Shown: positions 41,671 to 51,450, counted from the first letter of the stretch. The stretch is 64,000 bases of DNA from Arcticimaribacter sp965277835 (GCA_965277835.1 OZ255841.1:248001-312000); one strand, 5' to 3'. A program made the numbers and translations. The notes: a model not told the origin generated them from the letters alone.

Positions 41671-43332
41671 ATGAATACTACTATAAATATACATTTAGCT
41701 CAAATACTTTTTCATATAGACAGTAATGCCTATGACATACTTAAAGCATATCTCGAAAAACTTGAAAGAACTTTTGCCAATACGGAAGGGAAACAAGAAA
41801 TCATTGAGGATATTGAAGTGCGAATTGCCGAATTATTTTCAGAATATGCGATAAGAGAAGGTTATGTTATTTCTGAACAAAACGTAAAAGACGTTATTGA
41901 AACTCTAGGAAGCCCAGAAGATATTGGAGATGGAGAACCTAGTGAAGACGATACTAAAACAAGTATTCACAAAGAATTATACCGCGACTCTGATGATAGA
42001 ATTATTGGAGGTGTTGCAAGTGGATTAGGATATTACTTTGGTATAGAACGTGTATGGATTCGGTTAATTTTAGTTCTTCTGGCACTTTCTTCTTTCGGAA
42101 TTGTTGTACTTATATATGTTGTCTTATGGGCTATAATACCCGAGGCAAAAACTACTGCCGAAAAACTTAAAATGAAAGGCGTACATGTCAACATTTCGAA
42201 TATTGAAAAAAAAATAAGAGACGAGATGGGAAACATCTCTAAAAGAGTCAAAAACGTTGATTACTCTAAAATGGGAAATTCCTTAAAAAAAAACTCTATG
42301 AAGTTTTCAACACTCGTAGAAAAAGTGGTTCAAGGAGTTTTTAAAGTCATCGGCAAGCTAATTGGTGTTATGCTATTGCTTACGTCAAGCTCTGTATTAA
42401 TTGGACTTTTATTTAGTGTAGCTATTTTTGGGTTTGTCAATTCGATTGATCTACCTCACGAAATATTATTCTTAACACTTAACTCACACCTTTCGTTATG
42501 GTTAATATCGTTACTTTTATTATTAAGCGTCGGTATTCCATTTACGTTCATGTTTTTTTTAGGGCTTAGACTATTAACCGAGAGGAGAAAACTAATGAGT
42601 AATTCGGCGAAATATACGCTAGGCATAATTTGGGTAGCTACATTGTTGGTCATTGCGTTTTTTATTGCTCGAGAATTTAGAAGCCACGCATTTACATCTA
42701 AAACAGTAAAAACCGAAATTATTGACATTCAACCACAAGATACTCTACGTATTAGACTTAATGACTTACAATTTGAAAGTAAAGTGTCAGTTTACAATTC
42801 TATTGAATTAGTTTATAATGAAAAGAATGAATTAATGGTATTAGAAGATCATATTCGACTAAAAATTATTCCAAGTAAAGACGAAGACACAAAACTTCAA
42901 CTTGAACGAAAAGCCAAAGGGTATAGCCAAAGAGAAGCAAAAGAAAACGCAATAGGAATTGAATATTCTTATGATTACTATGATGGAATTCTTTTAATGG
43001 ATGGTCAATGGGTTTACCCTATAGAACAAAAAGGGCAGGAGCAAAGAGTAAAACTGTCAATTGCTGCAAGCGAAGGGCAATATATTTTAATAAGCGATGA
43101 TTTAAGCTCTTATATGAATATTAATATAAACAATGACCAAGATTATTATCGAAGAAAAATTGCTGGGCATTTATGGAAAATGGAAAACGGTTTACTTAAA
43201 TGCCAAGATTGCAAACCTTTGGAAGGCAGCTTTAACTTAGATAATGACGAACTGAAACTTAATGTATCGGATGAGGACAATAGTTTTGAGTTGAGTATTA
43301 ATGAAGAGGGGATTCAAATAAAAAACGAATAA
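41671..43332 (+). CDS. PspC domain membrane protein with HAAS-like N terminus
   Basis: A 553-residue protein. Residues 1-90 are a helical HAAS-like segment (QILFHIDSNAYDILKAYLEK, EDIEVRIAELFSEYA). The PspC domain follows (LYRDSDDRIIGGVASGLGYY to about residue 155, with its transmembrane helix). Three further transmembrane segments lie between about 230 and 335. A beta-rich C-terminal region to residue 553 ends with acidic repeats. It probably responds to membrane stress together with the PadR repressor encoded upstream. Confidence 0.82.
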   Translation: MNTTINIHLAQILFHIDSNAYDILKAYLEKLERTFANTEGKQEIIEDIEVRIAELFSEYAIREGYVISEQNVKDVIETLGSPEDIGDGEPSEDDTKTSIHKELYRDSDDRIIGGVASGLGYYFGIERVWIRLILVLLALSSFGIVVLIYVVLWAIIPEAKTTAEKLKMKGVHVNISNIEKKIRDEMGNISKRVKNVDYSKMGNSLKKNSMKFSTLVEKVVQGVFKVIGKLIGVMLLLTSSSVLIGLLFSVAIFGFVNSIDLPHEILFLTLNSHLSLWLISLLLLLSVGIPFTFMFFLGLRLLTERRKLMSNSAKYTLGIIWVATLLVIAFFIAREFRSHAFTSKTVKTEIIDIQPQDTLRIRLNDLQFESKVSVYNSIELVYNEKNELMVLEDHIRLKIIPSKDEDTKLQLERKAKGYSQREAKENAIGIEYSYDYYDGILLMDGQWVYPIEQKGQEQRVKLSIAASEGQYILISDDLSSYMNININNDQDYYRRKIAGHLWKMENGLLKCQDCKPLEGSFNLDNDELKLNVSDEDNSFELSINEEGIQIKNE

Positions 43333-43461
43333 CCAACATTGCTTTAAAACAGTTTTAAAAAAGCAGATAAGCACTACATTTATAAACTTATTTTAATGGT
43401 GTAAGTTTTTAGTAAGAGGTTGTAAATTAGAACCCTACCATCATCTCAATCAATTTCTACT

Positions 43462-43499
43462 CAATTACAAAAGGAGCTTTTTAGCTCCTTTTGTAATTG
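43462..43499. terminator. Long perfect inverted repeat, candidate bidirectional terminator
   Basis: A 17-bp perfect stem CAATTACAAAAGGAGCT / AGCTCCTTTTGTAATTG with a 4-nt T loop. The core AAAAGGAGCT/AGCTCCTTTT contains its T run inside the stem. It is placed 130 bp after the PspC gene. It is symmetric, so it could act in both directions. Confidence 0.6.
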
Positions 43500-43608
43500 T
43501 TGTTTAAAACACTATATTCAACAGCCTACTTTTCAACTAATCTTATTGAAGATTATAAAATAATTGAAAATAATTTTTATCTTTCGAGTTCACAAAAAAT
43601 CATTAATT

Positions 43609-44529
43609 ATGAAACTAAACGTAATTAGATCAAAAGAAATAAATGCGCCAGCAAAAAAGGTCTTTGAAGTGATTGAGAATTTAGAAAAATGGAAAGCATG
43701 GTCACCTTGGCTAATAGTAGAGCCCGATGCTAATGTGAAAACAACTGAAGAAGGTAATTTTCATGAATGGCAAGGTAAAAGAATAGGAGAAGGTAATTTG
43801 AGAATAACTGAAAAAGAGGAAAATAGTATGGTAGCCTGCGACCTTACTTTTTTGAAACCTTGGAAATCAAAAGCCAAAACAAAATTTGTGCTTACCGAAA
43901 AAGACAACAAAACTAATGTAGAATGGCACATGGATAGTAGCTTGCCTTTTTTCTTGTTTTGGATGAAAAAAATGATGATTGGAATGCTGAGTATGGATTA
44001 CGATAGGGGACTTAATATGCTTAAAGAAGTTGTAGAAGAAGGGAAAGCAAATTCTAAATTAGGATTTGAAGGGGAATCTGATTTTAATGAAATTAATTAT
44101 GTAGGAATAAAACGAAGTACCTCTACAAAGGATTTACCTAATGTAATGGCTAAAGACTTTGAGACTATTTTTAAATTCTTTGAAGATAAACCAGAGCTTG
44201 CTAATGGCTTTATGTTTTCGCAATATCACAAATGGAATCTTGCAAAGGGGCAAACTACATATACTTCTGGATTTGGTGTAAAAGAGCAACCTAAAAACTT
44301 ACCGCCTGGAATGGTATCAGGGAAATTATCTAACACCAAAGTATATACTATAAAACATACTGGAGCGTACCACCATTTGGGTAATGCATGGTCAGGTATA
44401 ATGTCTATGCAACAGGCTAAAGAAATAAAACCTAAAAAAGGATACCCTCCTTTTGAAGTGTATGTTAACGATCCACAAAACACAAAACCCGAAGATTTAA
44501 TTACAGAAATAAAAATGCCACTCAAATAA
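43609..44529 (+). CDS. SRPBCC and GyrI-like effector-binding two-domain protein
   Basis: A 306-residue protein. Residues 1-140 form an SRPBCC (START/polyketide-cyclase-like) lipid-binding fold starting NVIRSKEINAPAKKVFEVIE. Residues 160-306 form a GyrI-like/AraC effector-binding domain (VMAKDFETIFKFFEDKPELA, NTKVYTIKHTGAYHHLGNAW). There is no DNA-binding domain. It probably binds a small hydrophobic ligand. ATG at 43609 is chosen over an upstream in-frame TTG at 43564. It stands alone on the strand, followed by a tRNA gene. Confidence 0.82.
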   Translation: MKLNVIRSKEINAPAKKVFEVIENLEKWKAWSPWLIVEPDANVKTTEEGNFHEWQGKRIGEGNLRITEKEENSMVACDLTFLKPWKSKAKTKFVLTEKDNKTNVEWHMDSSLPFFLFWMKKMMIGMLSMDYDRGLNMLKEVVEEGKANSKLGFEGESDFNEINYVGIKRSTSTKDLPNVMAKDFETIFKFFEDKPELANGFMFSQYHKWNLAKGQTTYTSGFGVKEQPKNLPPGMVSGKLSNTKVYTIKHTGAYHHLGNAWSGIMSMQQAKEIKPKKGYPPFEVYVNDPQNTKPEDLITEIKMPLK

Positions 44530-44579
44530 CTCTATCTAGCATTTTTATAATCAAACACATATATAGAAAAGATAAATTT

Positions 44580-44657
<78 letters not shown>

Positions 44658-44836
44658 TTCACAACTAAATCAAATGGGGTGGAATAAAAACATTGAATTC
44701 CATACTGGTATTAGAAAACGTATGAGTGGTATTTAAATAATCTAAAAAATTACAGAGGTCATTAATATTAATTATTGATACTTTTTTCATTTGCCTACAC
44801 TTACTTTTATTAGTATTTTTATATCAAAATTTTGTG

Positions 44837-45967
44837 ATGAAAATACTATTCCCCCTCAATGTGTTTTTTGCCTTAACTTTCGTTACAAGTTGTGCACAAA
44901 ATAATGGCCCAGAAATTCAGAGTGAAGAAAACTTAAAATATACTTACGAAACCGTAGTAGATGGTATTAATATTCCATGGGGAATATCGTTTATTTCAGA
45001 AGACGAGTTTTTAGTTACAGAAAAATCAGGAATTCTTTACCGTGTATCAAAAGGGGTTAAAACTGAAATTAGTGGGTTACCAGAAATTTATGTTCGAGGA
45101 CAAGGGGGGCTTTTAGATGTTGCTATTGCACCAGATTTTAAAACCTCAAAAAATATTTTTTTCACTGCAGCTTCTAGTGATGGTGAAGGGGTAGGTGGTC
45201 ATACTGCGTTATATTCTGCTCAGCTACAAGATAATTCTTTGGGCAACCTTAAGCAACTTTACAAAGGAGAAGGAAACACCAAAAAGGGGCAGCATTTTGG
45301 TTCTAGAATTGCGTTTGACAATAAAGGATTTATATATTTTTCGATTGGAGACCGCGGAAATCGTGATGTAAACCCTCAAGACATAACACGCGATGCAGGT
45401 AAAATTTATCGACTAAATCAAGATGGGAGCATTCCTACGAACAATCCGTTTTATAATGACAAAAGTGCAAAGAAAGCTATTTATTCCTATGGGCATAGAA
45501 ATCCACAAGGCATGGTAACACATCCTGAAACTGGCAAAATTTGGACACATGAACATGGACCGAAAGGAGGCGATGAAATCAATATAATTGCTGCTGGGAA
45601 AAACTATGGCTGGCCAAAAATAACGTATGGGGTAAACTATAGTGGCACAACTATAACAGCTAAGACATCTCTCCCAGGATTAGAACAACCACTATATTAT
45701 TGGGTACCCTCCATAGCACCCTCGGGGATGGCGTTTTCTACCAGTGATTTATATCCTGAATGGAAAGGAAATTTATTAGTAGGAGCTTTAAAATTTCAAT
45801 ATTTAGAACGGTTAGTTCTTAAAAAGAATAAGGTTGTAGAGCGTCATAAAGTGTTAGAAAACATTGGTAGAGTTCGTAGCGTTAAACAAGGTCCCGACGG
45901 TTTTATTTATATTGGTGTAGAAGGAAAAGGAGTTTTGAAAATTATTCCAAAAACGTCTCTTAAATAA
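44837..45967 (+). CDS. PQQ-type sugar dehydrogenase (soluble, aldose dehydrogenase-like), lipoprotein
   Basis: A 376-residue lipoprotein (lipobox TFVTSC, Cys19) of the GDH-B/Ylii six-bladed beta-propeller family. Conserved segments: GQGGLLDVAIAPDF, GSRIAFDNKGFIYFSIGDRG, SYGHRNPQGM and EHGPKGGDE. It oxidises sugars in the periplasm with PQQ as cofactor and passes electrons to cytochrome c. ATG at 44837 is used; the base triplet before it is a GTG in frame. The cytochrome c gene follows 5 bp later. Confidence 0.9.
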   Translation: MKILFPLNVFFALTFVTSCAQNNGPEIQSEENLKYTYETVVDGINIPWGISFISEDEFLVTEKSGILYRVSKGVKTEISGLPEIYVRGQGGLLDVAIAPDFKTSKNIFFTAASSDGEGVGGHTALYSAQLQDNSLGNLKQLYKGEGNTKKGQHFGSRIAFDNKGFIYFSIGDRGNRDVNPQDITRDAGKIYRLNQDGSIPTNNPFYNDKSAKKAIYSYGHRNPQGMVTHPETGKIWTHEHGPKGGDEINIIAAGKNYGWPKITYGVNYSGTTITAKTSLPGLEQPLYYWVPSIAPSGMAFSTSDLYPEWKGNLLVGALKFQYLERLVLKKNKVVERHKVLENIGRVRSVKQGPDGFIYIGVEGKGVLKIIPKTSLK

Positions 45968-45972
45968 CATAT

Positions 45973-46371
45973 ATGAAATATTTAATAGGTCTTTATTTTC
46001 TAAGCCTTTTTAGTTTTATGAGTTATATGTATCAAGGAAAAACCTTAGAAGAGAGTATTGCTGATGGTACAGAAATATACCAAGATTTTTGTGTACAATG
46101 CCACTTAGATAATGGCAAAGGCGTTGACAAAGCATTTCCTCCACTAGCAAATTCAGATTATTTGAAAAATGTAGAGCAAAGTATAAGAGCTATAAAATAT
46201 GGACTAGAAGGCGAGATTACTGTTAACGGTGAAATTTATAACGGAGTAATGACTAGTCAAGGGCTAGACGATGAAGAGATAGCAGATGTTATGAATTATA
46301 TCCTTAACAGTTGGGGAAACAAAGCGGATAAACAAGTAACGATAAATGAAGTTAGCGAAACCCTAAATTAA
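45973..46371 (+). CDS. periplasmic c-type cytochrome
   Basis: A 132-residue exported class I cytochrome c. The heme motif is CVQCH (C40, C43, H44); the axial methionine is likely in NGVMTSQGL near residue 97, with LDDEEIADVMNYILNSWG the conserved C-terminal helix. Its gene lies 5 bp after that of the PQQ sugar dehydrogenase, so it is the probable electron acceptor. The stop overlaps the start of the next gene by one base (TAATG). Confidence 0.9.
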   Translation: MKYLIGLYFLSLFSFMSYMYQGKTLEESIADGTEIYQDFCVQCHLDNGKGVDKAFPPLANSDYLKNVEQSIRAIKYGLEGEITVNGEIYNGVMTSQGLDDEEIADVMNYILNSWGNKADKQVTINEVSETLN

Positions 46372-46703
46372 TGAAAGCGAGTTTTAGTAAATTTACTCAA
46401 TTCTTAAATAAGAAGTATAAATACAAGGTTTCTTATATTATCATTGTTATTTCATTTATCATTTGGATGCTTTTTTTAGACTCTAATTCTTGGTTAGTTC
46501 AGCGCGAATTAAACTCAGAAATTAAAAAATTAGAACAGCAAAAAAGCAAATTGAAAGAAGCTATTAATGAGGATCAAAAAGTAATTAATCAACTTGAAAA
46601 TATAGATAGCTTAGAGCGTTTTGCTAGGGAGCATTATAATCATAAAAAAGAAAACGAAACATTATTTTTGATTGAAACCATAGATAATGATTCTATAAAA
46701 TAG
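46371..46703 (+). CDS. FtsB/DivIC-like septum formation initiator
   Basis: A 110-residue bitopic protein. A transmembrane helix near residues 22-40 (YIIIVISFIIWMLFLD) follows a short basic cytoplasmic tail; then comes a coiled coil (ELNSEIKKLEQQKSKLKEAI) and a short terminal segment. This is the DivIC/FtsB pattern of the FtsQLB division complex. It is coupled to the cytochrome gene by a one-base overlap. No signal peptide or enzyme motif is present. Confidence 0.78.
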   Translation: MKASFSKFTQFLNKKYKYKVSYIIIVISFIIWMLFLDSNSWLVQRELNSEIKKLEQQKSKLKEAINEDQKVINQLENIDSLERFAREHYNHKKENETLFLIETIDNDSIK

Positions 46704-46770
46704 TCTTCACTCAAAAAATAAACTTCCACTGCACATAAATAATTGTATTTTTATAAGCTAAATAAAGAAC

Positions 46771-47535
46771 ATGGGAAAAATTATTGCTGTAGCAAACCAA
46801 AAAGGAGGGGTAGGGAAAACAACTACTTCAGTTAATCTTGCAGCAGCTCTTGGTGTTCTTGAAAAGAAAGTACTTATAATTGACGCTGACCCTCAGGCAA
46901 ATGCAACTTCTGGATTAGGAATTGATGTGAATTTAGAGAAAGAAGGGACGTATGAATTGTTTGAGCACAAAGCCAATGTTAAAGATGTAATTATTAAAAC
47001 TGATTCTCCAAACTTAGATATTATTCCGTCTCATATTAATTTAGTTGCTATTGAAATTGAGTTAGTTGACAAATATGAACGAGAATATATGCTACGTAAG
47101 GCATTAGAACCAATAAAAGATTTATACGACTATATCTTCATAGATTGTGCTCCTTCATTGGGGTTAATTACGCTTAATGTACTTTCTGCTGCGGATTCTG
47201 TTCTTATTCCTATACAATGTGAGTATTTTGCTTTGGAAGGTCTAGGAAAATTATTGAATACCATAAAAAGTGTTCAAAAAATTCATAATAAAGATTTAGA
47301 TATTGAAGGATTAGCTTTAACTATGTACGATTCTCGTTTACGTTTGTCGAACCAAGTTGTAGAAGAAGTTCGGAAGCATTTTGGAAAAATGGTTTTCAAG
47401 TCAATTGTTCAGCGAAATATTAAATTAAGTGAAGCCCCAAGTTTTGGAAAGAACATTATTCAATATGACGCATCTAGTAAAGGGGCTCAAAATTATTTAA
47501 GTCTAGCACAAGAAATACTCAAAAAAAATAGTTAG
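46771..47535 (+). CDS. parA: chromosome-partitioning ATPase ParA
   Basis: A 254-residue Walker-type ATPase. The deviant Walker A is KGGVGKTT (residues 11-18) with its signature lysine; DADPQANAT, the A' loop, lies near residue 40 and DCAPSLGLIT near residue 125. With ParB it moves and separates replication origins. The ParB gene follows after 3 bp. The parA-parB-DUF5683-dapB-lepB order is a conserved Flavobacteriia block. Confidence 0.96.
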   Translation: MGKIIAVANQKGGVGKTTTSVNLAAALGVLEKKVLIIDADPQANATSGLGIDVNLEKEGTYELFEHKANVKDVIIKTDSPNLDIIPSHINLVAIEIELVDKYEREYMLRKALEPIKDLYDYIFIDCAPSLGLITLNVLSAADSVLIPIQCEYFALEGLGKLLNTIKSVQKIHNKDLDIEGLALTMYDSRLRLSNQVVEEVRKHFGKMVFKSIVQRNIKLSEAPSFGKNIIQYDASSKGAQNYLSLAQEILKKNS

Positions 47536-47538
47536 GAG

Positions 47539-48429
47539 ATGGCTAAATCAAATAAGAAACAAGTATTAGGACGTGGATTATCAGCTTTACTCAAAGATCC
47601 TGAGAACAATATTCAATCAGCAAATGATAAGAATGCAGATCAAGTTGTTGGAAATATAATTGAACTAGATTTAGATTATATTCAAGTAAATCCTTTTCAA
47701 CCAAGAACACAATTCAACGAAGAATCGTTAAGAGAATTAGCGTCTTCAATAAAAGAGTTAGGTGTTATTCAGCCTATAACGGTTCGAAAAATGGATTTCA
47801 ACCAATATCAACTTGTTTCTGGTGAAAGACGTTTTAGAGCAGCTAAACTTATAGGGCTTAACACAATACCTGCATTTATTCGATTGGCTAATGACCAAGA
47901 ATCGTTAGAAATGGCATTGGTCGAAAATATTCAGCGTCAAGACTTAGACCCAATGGAGATAGCATTATCCTATCAGCGATTGATTGATGAAATTGGTCTT
48001 ACACAAGAAGCGTTGAGTGAACGCGTAGGAAAAAAACGTTCGACCATTGCAAATTACCTTCGATTGCTTAAACTCGACCCTATTATTCAAACAGGAATAC
48101 GAGATGGTTTTCTATCTATGGGGCATGGTAGGGCTTTGTTACCCATAGAAAGTAAGACGGAACAACTAAACTTATACGAGCGTATAATAAAACAAGATTT
48201 AAGCGTACGAAAAGTAGAAGCACTTGTAAAAGAGTTCAAAAAAGGGAATGTGCAAAAGGAACTTCCGCAACCTCCTGCTTTTATTAAAGAAGGTGCTAAG
48301 CAATTTGAAGATTATTTTGGTTCAAAAGTTAGTGTTGCTTATAAAAATGGAAAAGGATCTATTCGTATCTCTTTCGAGTCACAACAAGATTTTGATCGTA
48401 TGAAAAAGTTAATTAATCGTGAAAAATAG
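47539..48429 (+). CDS. parB: chromosome-partitioning protein ParB
   Basis: A 296-residue parS-binding CTPase. The N-terminal ParB/Srx domain holds NPFQPRTQFNEESLRELA and LVSGERRFRAAKLIGL; the ENIQRQDLDPMEIALSYQR region follows; the helix-turn-helix is LTQEALSERVGKKRSTIANY. The C-terminal dimerisation region ends the protein. It overlaps the next gene by 11 bp. I found no clear parS sequence in the window. Confidence 0.95.
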   Translation: MAKSNKKQVLGRGLSALLKDPENNIQSANDKNADQVVGNIIELDLDYIQVNPFQPRTQFNEESLRELASSIKELGVIQPITVRKMDFNQYQLVSGERRFRAAKLIGLNTIPAFIRLANDQESLEMALVENIQRQDLDPMEIALSYQRLIDEIGLTQEALSERVGKKRSTIANYLRLLKLDPIIQTGIRDGFLSMGHGRALLPIESKTEQLNLYERIIKQDLSVRKVEALVKEFKKGNVQKELPQPPAFIKEGAKQFEDYFGSKVSVAYKNGKGSIRISFESQQDFDRMKKLINREK

Positions 48430-48973
48430 ATTTCTACTAGCTTTTATATTTATTTTTTCTCTTAGTTTAACCTATTCGCAAAAAAGAGAAGTAGATACTC
48501 TTACCAGAAAGCAACGTCTAATAAAAGACCCTTTAACAGCTTCGAAGTCTGCGTTTTATTCGGCTGTTGTTCCAGGTTTAGGTCAAATATACTCTCGAAA
48601 ATACTGGAAAGTTCCTATAATCTATACAGCTCTTGGGTCATCTGGGTATCTTTATGTTTTTAACGATAATGAAATACAGCGTTACCGAACAGCATATAAA
48701 AGAAGAATAGCAGGTTATACGGATGACGAATTTGCTAATCGAATTCCTAGGCTCGACCAATTAATGGAGGGGATGGAGTTTCATAAAAGAAATAGAGATT
48801 TAGCAGCTCTTTTTTTTGTAGGGTTTTACTTTTTAAATATTCTTGATGCTAGTATTGGAGCACATTTATTGCAGTTTAACACTAGCGATAATTTAAGTTT
48901 TCGCCCACATATAGAACCAGACTTTGTAAACCAACAGGGCAATATTGGATTAACAATAAACGTAAAATTATAA
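48419..48973 (+). CDS. DUF5683 family exported protein
   Basis: A 184-residue protein with a cleavable signal peptide (MKNRFLLAFIFIFSLSLTYS). The mature part contains AFYSAVVPGLGQIYSRKYWK, the family motif, and hydrophobic segments near residues 65-80 and 125-142. Membrane association is likely. It overlaps parB by 11 bp and precedes dapB by 4 bp. Function unknown, although its conserved place between parB and dapB is striking. Confidence 0.78.
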   Translation: MKNRFLLAFIFIFSLSLTYSQKREVDTLTRKQRLIKDPLTASKSAFYSAVVPGLGQIYSRKYWKVPIIYTALGSSGYLYVFNDNEIQRYRTAYKRRIAGYTDDEFANRIPRLDQLMEGMEFHKRNRDLAALFFVGFYFLNILDASIGAHLLQFNTSDNLSFRPHIEPDFVNQQGNIGLTINVKL

Positions 48974-48977
48974 TTCC

Positions 48978-49682
48978 ATGAAAATAGCTCTTTTAGGATA
49001 TGGGAAAATGGGAAAAGCAACTGAAGAAGCTGCTATGGAACGTGGTCATTCTATAGTTGCCAAAATAGATAAAGACGCTACTCAAGGAAGCCTTGATTTA
49101 GCAGATGTAGCAGTTAACTTTAGTATCCCAAGCACAGCTGTAGATAATATTAAATCTGCTTTAGATTTGCACATTCCTGTCGTTTGTGGGACAACTGGTT
49201 GGCTTGAGAATTTAGAAGAAATAAAACAATATTGCATTGCAAAGAATAGTGCTTTTTTATATGCCTCGAATTTTAGTATTGGTGTAAATTTATTTTTTAA
49301 ACTAAACGAGACCTTGGCTAGGTTAATGAAACCCCACAAAGCGTATAAGCCTAAAATGAAAGAAATTCATCATATAAATAAACTAGATGCACCTAGTGGG
49401 ACTGCTATTTCTTTAGCCAATGGTATTTTTAATGAAACAGATTATTATGACAATTGGTCATTAGATAAGAATGAAAAAGATAAGCTATATATTGATGTAG
49501 AGCGAGAGAAAGATGTTGCAGGCACACATAGTGTTAATTACAGTTCTGCAATCGATAGCATCAAAATAGAACATGAAGCACATTCACGTAAAGGATTTGC
49601 TCTTGGAGCTGTTATCGCTGCGGAATGGATTCATAACAAGCAAGGCATTTATTCAATGGATGATGTTTTAAATCTAGGGTGA
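48978..49682 (+). CDS. dapB: 4-hydroxy-tetrahydrodipicolinate reductase
   Basis: A 234-residue reductase in lysine/diaminopimelate synthesis. The NAD(P)-binding motif is ALLGYGKMGKATEEA (residues 3-17). The catalytic motif with the histidine pair is EIHHINKLDAPSGTAISL, and VVCGTTGW precedes it. It acts in the cytoplasm. Its short length (about 270 in E. coli) is normal for Bacteroidota. It is likely co-transcribed with parAB; lepB follows after 65 bp. Confidence 0.94.
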   Translation: MKIALLGYGKMGKATEEAAMERGHSIVAKIDKDATQGSLDLADVAVNFSIPSTAVDNIKSALDLHIPVVCGTTGWLENLEEIKQYCIAKNSAFLYASNFSIGVNLFFKLNETLARLMKPHKAYKPKMKEIHHINKLDAPSGTAISLANGIFNETDYYDNWSLDKNEKDKLYIDVEREKDVAGTHSVNYSSAIDSIKIEHEAHSRKGFALGAVIAAEWIHNKQGIYSMDDVLNLG

Positions 49683-49747
49683 GATTGTAACAAAAGAGCA
49701 TGAATAACGACTAAATTAATAATTAGCTTCAAATATTTATTTATAAT

Positions 49748-51448
49748 ATGACAACATCACAATGGTTACTATTCTTTTTAGGAGTTCAGCTAATTCATTT
49801 TATTGGAACTTATAAGCTCTATCAAAAAGCGGGAAGAAAAAAATGGGAAGCGCTAGTTCCTATTTATAATGCCATTGTTTTGATGCAGATAATAAAACGA
49901 CCTAAATGGTGGGTCATTTTACTTTTTATACCTGTAATAAACCTATTAATGTTTTTTATTATTTGGGTAGAAACCTTAAGAAGTTTTGGACGGAGTACCA
50001 CAAAAGATTTATTATTAGGAATTCTTACTCTTGGACTTTATATCACTACAGTAAATTTTGACCCTAAAACGACATATATTAATGAGCGCAGCTTAAAAGC
50101 AAAAACATGGTTCGGAGAGTGGATTAGTGCGGTTTTATTTGCTGTTATTGCTGCAACTATTGTTCACAATTATTTTATTCAACCCTATATAATTCCAACG
50201 GGGTCGCTAGAAAAAACACTCTTAGTCGGAGACTTTTTATTTGTTAGCAAGTTCCACTATGGGGCAAGAACGCCAACATCTGCAGTTGCATTACCTATGG
50301 TACATGATACCATCCCTATTTTAGGCATACGCTCATATCTAAAAAAACCTCAACTTCCTTATTTTAGACTTCCAGGGTTTCAAAAAGTTAAGCGGAATGA
50401 CATTGTTGTGTTTAATTGGCCTGCGGATACAGTTCGGAGGTTCTTTGTGAGAGAAAAAGGCGTACGAAAACCTATTGATAAAAAATCTAATTATGTTAAA
50501 AGATGCGTAGGTATGCCAGGCGATACGCTTCAAATTACTAATGGATTTGTACATATCAATGGTATTAAAAATGTACTTCCTTATCGTGCAAAACCACAGT
50601 ACACACACTATGTTTATAATGCACAAGGCGTTTCGTCAAAAAAACTTCATGACGAAGGAATTAAAAATTTCACACGACGATATAGAGTACGATCTTTAAC
50701 TCAAGAGCGTTATAATGAAATTAGACCATATACTTTAACCGTATATCCTAATAAGGATAATAGCCATGATTTAATTACACCTTCTAAAGGCATTACCTCG
50801 AAAAAATTTAGAGAATTAAGGCTTGGAGCTACAGAAATTTTAGATAAGAGAAAGATACTAACCCTAACTCTTGCTGAGGCAAAAAAGATTACAGAAAAAG
50901 GCATAGCAGACAGCATTGTTAGAAAAGTAGATAAAAATAAAACCGCTAATACAAGTCTATTCCCAAATACAATTCCATACGATTGGAACGAAGATAATTT
51001 TGGACCTATATTGATTCCTAAAGCAGGTATGACTGTTAGTTTAAATGATGAAAACCTGCCTTTGTACAAAAAAATAATTCGCGAGTATGAAGGAAACACA
51101 TTGACAAAAGATGGAGGCATATTACGTATCAATGGGGAAGAGGCATCTTCGTATACGTTTAAACAAAATTACTATTGGATGATGGGCGATAATAGGCACG
51201 CTTCCGAAGATAGTCGTTATTGGGGTTATGTTCCCGAGAATCATATTGTTGGAAAACCAGTGCTAATTTGGTTTAGTATCGAAGGTATTAACGATGGAAT
51301 AAAAAATTGGAAGGTGCGGTGGAACAGATTAGTAACTACAGTACAAGGAGAAGGAGAACCCTATTCATTTTTCCCTATCGTTTTGACAGTAATAGTGGGT
51401 TGGCAATTGTTTGTGTTCATTAGACGAAGAGTAAAGAAAAAAGCATAA
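49748..51448 (+). CDS. lepB: signal peptidase I (long Bacteroidota form)
   Basis: A 566-residue type I signal peptidase. Residues 1-115 are a DUF5684-like region with hydrophobic segments; a transmembrane anchor follows near 125-145. The catalytic serine is S153 in IIPTGSLEKTLL and the lysine is K251 in NYVKRCVGMPGD. Box E is MGDNRHASEDSRYWG (near 480). About 190 residues are inserted between the lysine box and box E. A final transmembrane helix ends in a basic tail. Confidence 0.93.
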   Translation: MTTSQWLLFFLGVQLIHFIGTYKLYQKAGRKKWEALVPIYNAIVLMQIIKRPKWWVILLFIPVINLLMFFIIWVETLRSFGRSTTKDLLLGILTLGLYITTVNFDPKTTYINERSLKAKTWFGEWISAVLFAVIAATIVHNYFIQPYIIPTGSLEKTLLVGDFLFVSKFHYGARTPTSAVALPMVHDTIPILGIRSYLKKPQLPYFRLPGFQKVKRNDIVVFNWPADTVRRFFVREKGVRKPIDKKSNYVKRCVGMPGDTLQITNGFVHINGIKNVLPYRAKPQYTHYVYNAQGVSSKKLHDEGIKNFTRRYRVRSLTQERYNEIRPYTLTVYPNKDNSHDLITPSKGITSKKFRELRLGATEILDKRKILTLTLAEAKKITEKGIADSIVRKVDKNKTANTSLFPNTIPYDWNEDNFGPILIPKAGMTVSLNDENLPLYKKIIREYEGNTLTKDGGILRINGEEASSYTFKQNYYWMMGDNRHASEDSRYWGYVPENHIVGKPVLIWFSIEGINDGIKNWKVRWNRLVTTVQGEGEPYSFFPIVLTVIVGWQLFVFIRRRVKKKA

Positions 51449-51450
51449 GT

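Noticed and set aside
46771..48429. parS or replication origin near parAB
   Set aside because: I looked for parS-like palindromes of the TGTTTCACGTGAAACA type and for DnaA-box clusters around parAB and recF and found none; dnaA and dnaN are absent.
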